From the NCBI RefSeq assembly GCF_009649745.1, contig NZ_WJNG01000013.1, positions 116,720 to 180,719 of the forward strand: 64,000 nt of DNA, given 5' to 3'. Under the pieces are notes generated by a model, which worked only from the letters and a program-made list of their open reading frames with translations, had not been told where the DNA came from and made no database searches. The first letter of the stretch is position 1. Each line of letters starts with the position of its first letter. A program made the translations under genes and the position numbers. Shown here one piece after another: positions 58,902 to 64,000 of the stretch. The stretch comes from Aquibacillus halophilus (lineage in GTDB: Bacteria; Bacillota; Bacilli; Bacillales; Amphibacillaceae).

Positions 58902-59648
58902 TTAACCGATTGGCTGATTCCCATGGAAAATCTCTAAAATAAGCTGTCGGTCAGTGACCTTTAATTCATCGTAAGATCTTAGGAATTCATTGTTGTCATA
59001 GACTAATTCACGCAACTTAACATCTATTTTATCGTTTGAGATGGTGACTATCCCGTAGCGAGCAATAGGTTTATCATAGCAACCTAATGATCCGGGGTTC
59101 AAGAAGATTGTTTTATCGTTTGAAAAAAAGTGGACCGGGTGATGGTGACCGAAGCAGATGAGATGCTCTTTATTGTTTTTAAACAGCTTTTCTAGATTTT
59201 CAAGTGATGGTTCTTTTATTTCGCTAAAGGGATCTTCGCTTATATGTTTTGTTATCTTTGTTTTCTCCATATGATAGTGGGTAAACAATAGTGATTTATT
59301 ATTAATTGTTTTCTGAATAACTCTTGGTAGTGACTCTAATTTTGGTACATAGATAGGATCCATCCGCGTGGCAATCCAGTCATGATGAGGATAAACATGC
59401 AAATGACTTCTTGGGTATACCTCATCTTTTAATAAGGAAAGTACTGCCTCATCATGGTTACCGGTAATCATCGAGACATCTGTCCTAGAGAATAGCATGT
59501 CTAGTACCTCATTTGTATCTGGACCTATCGCAATCATATCCCCCAAACAATAGATATGATCAACATCATTCCGTTGATTTATGTCAGAGAGTACAGCCTT
59601 TAGAGCCGCACCGTTCCCATGAATATCTGTGATTACAGCAAATCTCAC
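58902..59648 (-). CDS. Calcineurin-like metallophosphoesterase (YfcE/MPP type)
   Basis: A 248-residue phosphoesterase. Metal-binding blocks are in order: ITDIHGNG near residue 9, YCLGDMIAIGPD near 36, TGNHDEAVL near 68, and the C-terminal CFGHHHPVHF with NPGSLGCYDK. GTG at 59648, eight bases after GGAGG, places the first metal motif at the N-terminus as usual and removes a 37-residue upstream extension. The substrate is unknown; relatives hydrolyse phosphodiesters or phosphoproteins. Monocistronic. Confidence 0.87.
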   Translation of the reverse strand: MRFAVITDIHGNGAALKAVLSDINQRNDVDHIYCLGDMIAIGPDTNEVLDMLFSRTDVSMITGNHDEAVLSLLKDEVYPRSHLHVYPHHDWIATRMDPIYVPKLESLPRVIQKTINNKSLLFTHYHMEKTKITKHISEDPFSEIKEPSLENLEKLFKNNKEHLICFGHHHPVHFFSNDKTIFLNPGSLGCYDKPIARYGIVTISNDKIDVKLRELVYDNNEFLRSYDELKVTDRQLILEIFHGNQPIG

Positions 59649-59795
59649 TTTAGAATACCTCCCAAACAATGCACATAACCCTTCCTGACTCTTTATAATT
59701 AGCCGGGAAGGAAAAAGTAGATGCCAGAAAAAATCGTTAAGATTTTCAGTGGCATCCATTTTTGTTACCTTCTATCAAACTATTTAATCAAGGTA

Positions 59796-60023
59796 CTAGT
59801 TCTGGAAGGATTCCATATCCTTCAACAAGGCTTTTGGAGTGACACCCTCTTCTATTACTAGCTTAAGATCCTGATTGAACGGGAGAGTATATAGAGCAAT
59901 TAGTGTCTTCGCATCGAACATTTGATTTTCACTGTGAACCCAAATGTCAAAAGTATAGCTTGTAGCTATTTTGTTTAATTTAAGTACATCATCTTTATCT
60001 TTTAATTGAAATTCAATAACCAT
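59796..60023 (-). CDS. HPr-fold protein lacking the catalytic histidine
   Basis: A 75-residue protein whose pattern follows phosphocarrier HPr. A first strand is followed by the helix (DDVLKLNKIATSYTFDIWVH), then MFDAKTLIALYTLPFNQ at the place of the HPr Ser46 helix, and DLKLVIEEGVTPKALLKDME at the end. The His15 loop (GLHARPA in HPr) has no histidine here, and the Ser46 position is Thr in AKTLIAL. It therefore cannot carry PTS phosphate in the normal way. ATG at 60023 with AGGGGG upstream is convincing. Confidence 0.7.
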   Translation of the reverse strand: MVIEFQLKDKDDVLKLNKIATSYTFDIWVHSENQMFDAKTLIALYTLPFNQDLKLVIEEGVTPKALLKDMESFQN

Positions 60024-60147
60024 AGCGCAACCCCCTTTTATAAGTAAGTATAATATGAATAATCTTAAAATTACAACAATTAAATGGAGGCTCGCTAATT
60101 ATCTTTAAAAATCTCGTTCTCACAAAGCAATAAGCTTGAAAACAAAT

Positions 60148-60636
60148 CTATAAGTTAATTGTCGTAACAACTTCCAAATTCCAGGAGGACTTGATATTCA
60201 TTGGATAAACCCAATTTTTACTTCTGTGAGACAAGTTCCGGCTCGTTATATCGACTGATTGCGAAAACCAGAATGCTTGCCAAATGAACTTTGAGCAGTA
60301 ATTTAAAGCAATATTGTCTAAATGGAGGTGAAAGATATATTTATTAACAGCACCAATGTTTTTCACCGCCCATTCAGCTGCCTGGCTCGCTCCTATTTTC
60401 GGACGAAATACAATTATATCCCCACCAAATTTATGTCTGGACAAGTATCCCGGAAGAGAATCTGAATAGCCACCACTTGGGTGAGAATGGTGAATTGATA
60501 AATCAGGGCCAACTATTCCAACATGTCCAACTAAAAAGGTTGACCATCCCTTAGAAGAATAAAGAATATCCCCAGGAGTAATTAATTCATTTGTCTGGGG
60601 ATATGTTTTTATACTGTTCGTAGTTGAATGGCTCAT
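60148..60636 (-). CDS. Permuted papain-like (YiiX/YycO-type) protein
   Basis: A 162-residue protein with the permuted NlpC/P60 order. A N-terminal strand (PGDILYSSKGW) leads to His in LVGHVGIVGPD near residue 35, and the Cys helix is NYCSKFIWQAFW near residue 128. The HSHPSGGYSDSL loop follows the first His. There is no signal peptide. The likely fold is an amidase or peptidase of unknown substrate. ATG at 60636 follows AGGTGAG. It is only 18 nt upstream of the DEAD-box gene stop; both are on the minus strand, with this gene downstream of the helicase. Confidence 0.7.
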   Translation of the reverse strand: MSHSTTNSIKTYPQTNELITPGDILYSSKGWSTFLVGHVGIVGPDLSIHHSHPSGGYSDSLPGYLSRHKFGGDIIVFRPKIGASQAAEWAVKNIGAVNKYIFHLHLDNIALNYCSKFIWQAFWFSQSVDITSRNLSHRSKNWVYPMNIKSSWNLEVVTTINL

Positions 60637-60654
60637 AATTCTCACCTATTTTTT

Positions 60655-61764
60655 TTAGATTTCTTTTCGATTTAGCTTTTTATTAATACCTTTTTCGATT
60701 ATTTTCAAATATTGACTATCCTTAGAAGCTACAAAAGTAATAGCAATCCCGTCACCACCAGCACGGCCTGTCCTACCTATCCGGTGAATATAACTTTCTG
60801 CTTCCTCGGGTATGTCATAGTTGAACACGTGTGTCACACCTTCTACATCAATCCCTCGCGCAGCAACATCTGTTGCGACTAAATACTGAAGCTTCATATC
60901 ACGAAATTGCTTCATTACTTTTTCACGCTTAGCCTGAGATAGATCACCGTGAAGCTCACCAGATAAATAACCATTTTGCTGTAGAGCCTGATTTAGCTTC
61001 ATCGCTCTCCTTTTCGTGCGACAAAAGATAATCGCCAAAAAAGGACGATAATGATCTAGTGTTTCCATTAGCTTTGTTTGTTTTTCACGATCTGTTGTTT
61101 CAATTACAAATTGTTTTACTTCGTCAACTGTTATGTTCTTTCCTTTTACACGAATATCCTTAGGTTTGTTCATATAGTTATTGGCAAGGCTTTTCACTTC
61201 ATTTGGCATTGTTGCTGAGAAAAGTAATGTTTGTCTTTCTGTTGGTAACTCCTCCATAATTATTTCCACTTCAGGTAAAAATCCCATATGCAGCATCTGA
61301 TCTGCTTCATCTAATACAAATGTGGATACATTTCCTAATTGAATGGTACCTCTGCGTATGTGGTCCAGCAACCTTCCTGGCGTGGCAATAACTATCTGAA
61401 CATTTCTTTTTAGTTTTTTTAGCTGCCCCTCAATATCTTGTCCACCATAAACCGCTAGACTATGTATATTCTCAATATTTTTTATAAGTTTATTTAATTC
61501 GGCAGTGATTTGTAGGGCGAGTTCCCGCGTTGGAGTGATCACTAACGCTTGTACATCACTTTTATTCGGATCTATCATTTCAATAATTGGCAGCAGAAAA
61601 GCTAATGTCTTCCCTGTACCAGTTTGTGCTTGAGCAATTACGTCACTCTGTGTAAGTATTACCGGGATTGATTTTTCTTGAATAGGCGTTGGATCAATGA
61701 TTCCATCAGACTTTAATAATTCAGTTAACTCTGATGTTATTCCTAATGATGTAAAATTTGACAA
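60655..61764 (-). CDS. DEAD-box RNA helicase, short form (YfmL-like)
   Basis: A 369-residue RNA helicase containing only the two RecA-like domains. Q motif [10 protein letters not shown] near residue 29, Walker [39 protein letters not shown], then [17 protein letters not shown] and [10 protein letters not shown]. It lacks the C-terminal RNA-binding tail of CshA/DbpA, which fits YfmL-size proteins with roles in ribosome assembly or cold adaptation. TTG at 61764 is chosen because the upstream GTG overlaps the AGAGGTGGGG ribosome site. Confidence 0.88.
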   Translation of the reverse strand: MSNFTSLGITSELTELLKSDGIIDPTPIQEKSIPVILTQSDVIAQAQTGTGKTLAFLLPIIEMIDPNKSDVQALVITPTRELALQITAELNKLIKNIENIHSLAVYGGQDIEGQLKKLKRNVQIVIATPGRLLDHIRRGTIQLGNVSTFVLDEADQMLHMGFLPEVEIIMEELPTERQTLLFSATMPNEVKSLANNYMNKPKDIRVKGKNITVDEVKQFVIETTDREKQTKLMETLDHYRPFLAIIFCRTKRRAMKLNQALQQNGYLSGELHGDLSQAKREKVMKQFRDMKLQYLVATDVAARGIDVEGVTHVFNYDIPEEAESYIHRIGRTGRAGGDGIAITFVASKDSQYLKIIEKGINKKLNRKEI

Positions 61765-61855
61765 TATCCCCACCTCTTTCTATAAATGATGCGCTTACGT
61801 TTAAGTGTTTCCTAGTATATCGGTTTTAGTCGATTTATCTTCATTATTAACTATA

Positions 61856-62401
61856 CTAGAACTCGCTTATATCTTCATCTATTAGTTCCCCTAAATGACG
61901 CCCTGGTTGATCAGGATAGCAAAGGATATGATCACCAGGTTGAAGTTCAATGACTGGTTTTTCCTGTTCTTTTGTAGTTAGAACATGAACACTGTCGGAA
62001 TCCTGTAATGTTGCGGAAATCTCTCTCCCTTCAACAGTGCAGATGACTCGAACAAAGTTTCTTTTTTCAACCTTGACCCTGCCGATAGCCACTTTTCTCA
62101 TTTGTCCCATTTTTATTACTGCAACTTCTAAACCAGGCTTTACTTCGGATAGGTACGTTGTTTTCTCATCACCTAAAAATAAATACTGATGAAATGCACC
62201 ACAATTAACCCGAAAAGCCCTGGCAGGGTATGTTGCTGTTATTCTGTTTTCAGACAAAACAAGAATATACCCATTTCCAGTATTACCAACTAATACACCT
62301 TCATCAGGATCCAACTGATCAATAAAATCGATACAAACCCTGGTTCCTTCACCAATTGACTCAATTGATTTTACTTCTGCTGACTCCAATATATTCGTCA
62401 T
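61856..62401 (-). CDS. Stand-alone domain related to the C-terminal half of 3-dehydroquinate synthase II
   Basis: A 181-residue protein. Its course (GEGTRVCIDFIDQLDPDEGV, LVGNTGNGYILVLSE, YPARAFRVNCGAFHQYLFLG, KTTYLSEVKPGLEVAV, AIGRVKVEKRNFVRVIC, ATLQDSDSVHVL, LQPGDHILCYPDQPGRHLG) follows the second half of the archaeal AroB'-type DHQ synthase II. That enzyme is about twice as long and has a lysine-bearing TIM-barrel-like first half, absent here. So it is unlikely to make dehydroquinate alone. ATG at 62401 has a perfect GGAGG. The identification is from memory of the family pattern and is fairly confident; the function is unknown. Confidence 0.7.
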   Translation of the reverse strand: MTNILESAEVKSIESIGEGTRVCIDFIDQLDPDEGVLVGNTGNGYILVLSENRITATYPARAFRVNCGAFHQYLFLGDEKTTYLSEVKPGLEVAVIKMGQMRKVAIGRVKVEKRNFVRVICTVEGREISATLQDSDSVHVLTTKEQEKPVIELQPGDHILCYPDQPGRHLGELIDEDISEF

Positions 62402-62543
62402 ATGTGTACCTCCAAATTTAAAGTGCAAATTTTGTCGAAAAATTAATTTGTTATTATTTGTTTTTGTTAATAATTTCTATAGTAAATGATAGGCCCTATC
62501 ATATACAATAGATAAAGATTTGCAAAACAGGGGGAACGAAAGA

Positions 62544-62684
62544 GTGAGGAAGTTATTAATGGTTTTATTTCTTCTATTGATTACTAGTTTTAGTGTTGTG
62601 GGATTTGTAACAGCTTCACAAGCTGATAATAATATTATTGAGCAGCAGCAACCTTCCGCTGACCATATGGAAGTAAAGCAATAA
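62544..62684 (+). CDS. Small secreted peptide precursor, 46 aa
   Basis: GTG at 62544, nine bases after GGGGG, opens a 46-residue frame: a basic start (RKLL), a hydrophobic core (MVLFLLLITSFSVVGF), a cleavage-like AxA-type site (VTASQA), then a short polar mature part (DNNIIEQQQPSADHMEVKQ). A strong terminator follows. The size and layout match export-processed signalling peptides (Phr type) or other mini-secreted proteins, but there is no Rap phosphatase gene adjacent. Confidence 0.6.
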   Translation: MRKLLMVLFLLLITSFSVVGFVTASQADNNIIEQQQPSADHMEVKQ

Positions 62685-62699
62685 CATAGATGAAAAATA

Positions 62700-62730
62700 A
62701 AGCGGAAGCAATCTAAGATTGCTTCCGCTT
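62700..62730. terminator. Bidirectional terminator
   Basis: Perfect 15-bp stem AAGCGGAAGCAATCT with AGATTGCTTCCGCTT between convergent genes. Confidence 0.85.
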
Positions 62731-62733
62731 CTA

Positions 62734-63582
62734 TTATAATATGGTAACTTTAACTGTCTTTACGCCCCAGGCGAATGCTTCTGTTTTTGTCGGCAAGTGA
62801 ATATCAATTTTATTTCCTTTGATCGCTCCGCCAGTGTCACCAGCTATAGCTTCACCATACCCTTCAACATGTACTCTTGTACCCAATGGAATGACATTTG
62901 GGTCAACAGCAATTACTTTCATATTTCTGTTGTTGTTTAAATCGAGCCCAGTAGCAGTAATCCCAGAGCATCCAGCACACTCAGCAGTATATGCTGTCGC
63001 AGTCATTGTTAGCTGCTTGTTACTTTGCTCATTTGATTTTTGTTTTGGTTGAGCTGCTTGTTTCTCGGCTTTTGGTTCTGGCTGATTCGATTGTTTTTCA
63101 GGTTGCTGGTCTGGTTGATTAGTAGTTTCTGGCTTATTTTCCTTAACTACTTCAGGCTTTTCGACTTTCTTATTTTTCTTGATGTCTGATTCTATCTGAT
63201 TAGCATTTCTCTCATTGATAGAACCCAGATTACTTTTAATTGTTATTTTTTCTCCATTAACAATTATGTCAGATGAAAGTCCGTTCCAAATCTTTAAATC
63301 TTCTATACTTACTTCATACTTGCTAGCAATCTCACTTAACGTCTCACCTTTTGCTACTACATGTATTTCATCTATATCTAATTGCAACATTTGTTTAGGG
63401 TATATGATGTCTGTGTCTAATTGGTTTACTTTCATTATTCGATCGACGCTAATTTGATGTCCTTGAGCAATTTCCCAAAGACTATCTCCTTTAACGACTT
63501 GATACTCTTGCGCAGATGCTGGTATAGCTGCCATGCTTACTATGAAGATACTCATAGCAATAGATACAACTGTTTTTTTCAT
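62734..63582 (-). CDS. Secreted LysM-LysM-3D domain cell-wall protein (YocH-like)
   Basis: A 282-residue exported protein. It has a signal peptide (residues 1-24, cleavage after IPASA) and LysM 1 (YQVVKGDSLWEIAQGH) at 26-70. LysM 2 (HVVAKGETLSEIASKY) spans 73-117, followed by a Lys/Gln/Pro-rich linker (120-190). A C-terminal 3D domain at about 192-282 has the conserved Asp residues in AVDPNVIPLGTRV, AGDTGGAIKG and NKIDIHL. 3D domains are lytic-transglycosylase-like (MltA barrel) and LysM binds peptidoglycan, so it is a muralytic or wall-remodelling enzyme. WalR control is known for YocH; no clear WalR box was found here. Confidence 0.9.
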   Translation of the reverse strand: MKKTVVSIAMSIFIVSMAAIPASAQEYQVVKGDSLWEIAQGHQISVDRIMKVNQLDTDIIYPKQMLQLDIDEIHVVAKGETLSEIASKYEVSIEDLKIWNGLSSDIIVNGEKITIKSNLGSINERNANQIESDIKKNKKVEKPEVVKENKPETTNQPDQQPEKQSNQPEPKAEKQAAQPKQKSNEQSNKQLTMTATAYTAECAGCSGITATGLDLNNNRNMKVIAVDPNVIPLGTRVHVEGYGEAIAGDTGGAIKGNKIDIHLPTKTEAFAWGVKTVKVTIL

Positions 63583-63834
63583 CTGTATTTCCTCCTTCTA
63601 TGACTCACAAGCCCAATCTTAACATAGAGAATTGTCCTTTGTGGTTACAGACTAGTTAAGTGTCCATTACAAAGATTACTAATTGAGGAAAGTCTGTCAT
63701 ATTTGTCATTTCAAGGAAATATTGGCTAATTGTATACATGTCGTTGTCATTAATCTGAATAGTTTATTAATTGGAGGCGTTTACTTTTGTATTCCAAGCT
63801 GTAAATCAACAATTTTCACTTAATATTCTAGGGA
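63583..63834. other. Upstream region of the LysM-3D gene
   Basis: About 250 nt without a gene. A GGAGG box lies just before the ATG. The leader does not show the c-di-AMP (ydaO) riboswitch signature that precedes some such genes. Confidence 0.4.
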
Positions 63835-64000
63835 AAAAAGATTGCTTGTTTTTGACAGAGTATCTATAAACTGCGTCGTAGTATCTTCTATTTGTGATAC
63901 TAATTAAAGTTGAATGCTCCTATGCCGTTCCGGCAGAATACTTCGCTTTCCATGGGCACGGCCTTAGCCTCCTCAGAAGCCAAGAACGCTTCTTGCGGGG
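63835..64000 (+). repeat. Composite intergenic repeat, copy 7 (L-B..., cut by window end)
   Basis: L end at about 63835-63920 and the first half of a module B from about 63922 (GGCAGAATAC, then the TTTCCATGGGCACGGCC stretch). It is nearly the same as 31255-31430 of copy 4 and the mirror of the right part of copy 1. Confidence 0.75.

Noticed and set aside
62544..62684. Calling the small peptide a true Phr pheromone
   Set aside because: No Rap phosphatase gene is adjacent and the mature sequence has no recognised pentapeptide signature.
63600..63780. WalR box or c-di-AMP riboswitch upstream of the LysM-3D gene
   Set aside because: Only a partial TGTAAT-N5 match was found, and none of the ydaO aptamer signatures.

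Overview
The window is AT-rich chromosomal DNA from a spore-forming member of the Bacillaceae, most likely a halophilic or marine-type genus such as Oceanobacillus, Virgibacillus or Lentibacillus. This is inferred from gene content: a complete lia-type envelope-stress operon, T-box and SAM (S-box) leaders, CotY/CotZ-type and collagen-like spore-surface proteins, a lipoteichoic acid synthase, and B. subtilis-like genes (ypmR-ypmS, topB, czrA/czcD, ABC-F proteins). No rRNA, tRNA or CRISPR array was seen.

Layout. 1-2150: TRAP transporter on the minus strand (dctQ, dctM and the start of dctP). 2436-7014: acetyltransferase, small coiled-coil protein, CPA1 antiporter, BrnQ. 7136-13601: RecQ, repeat copy 1, zinc-ribbon mini-protein, M29 aminopeptidase, ABC-F protein. 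13977-22992: HxlR/YodB-like regulator, repeat copy 2, orphan adenine methylase, thioesterase, cardiolipin synthase, RarD, Hsp20, and a SAM-riboswitch-controlled MetY carrying an extra C-terminal Rossmann-like domain. 23090-31134: repeat copy 3, ypmR-ypmS, and the liaIHFSR operon extended by a HAAS gene and a LiaG-like gene. 31255-40696: repeat copy 4, a permuted papain-like protein, copper-binding four-helix protein, MFS transporter, coat-F-like protein, DUF318 permease, topB, ltaS. 40835-50570: repeat copy 5, the czrA/czcD zinc-efflux pair, a spore-surface island, a dead transposase, and a ykpA-like ABC-F gene. 50612-58239: repeat copy 6, DinB-like protein, and the full trpEGDCFBA operon behind two tandem T-boxes. 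58902-64000: phosphoesterase, HPr-like protein, second permuted papain-like protein, DEAD-box helicase, a stand-alone domain resembling the C-terminal half of archaeal-type 3-dehydroquinate synthase II, a small secreted peptide, a LysM-3D protein, and repeat copy 7.

The main discoveries are these. (i) A composite intergenic repeat of about 0.45-0.73 kb occurs seven times, with two kinds of ends and interchangeable internal palindromic modules. (ii) A spore-surface island has two proteins with the same C-terminal head on different stalks (poly-Thr repeat versus collagen triplets), a glycosyltransferase and a CotY/CotZ homologue. The island is flanked by diverged direct copies of the czcD-ykpA junction. 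(iii) Three proteins have unusual domain content: MetY plus a CoA-binding-like domain, the half-size DHQS II homologue, and an HPr fold without the phosphorylatable histidine.
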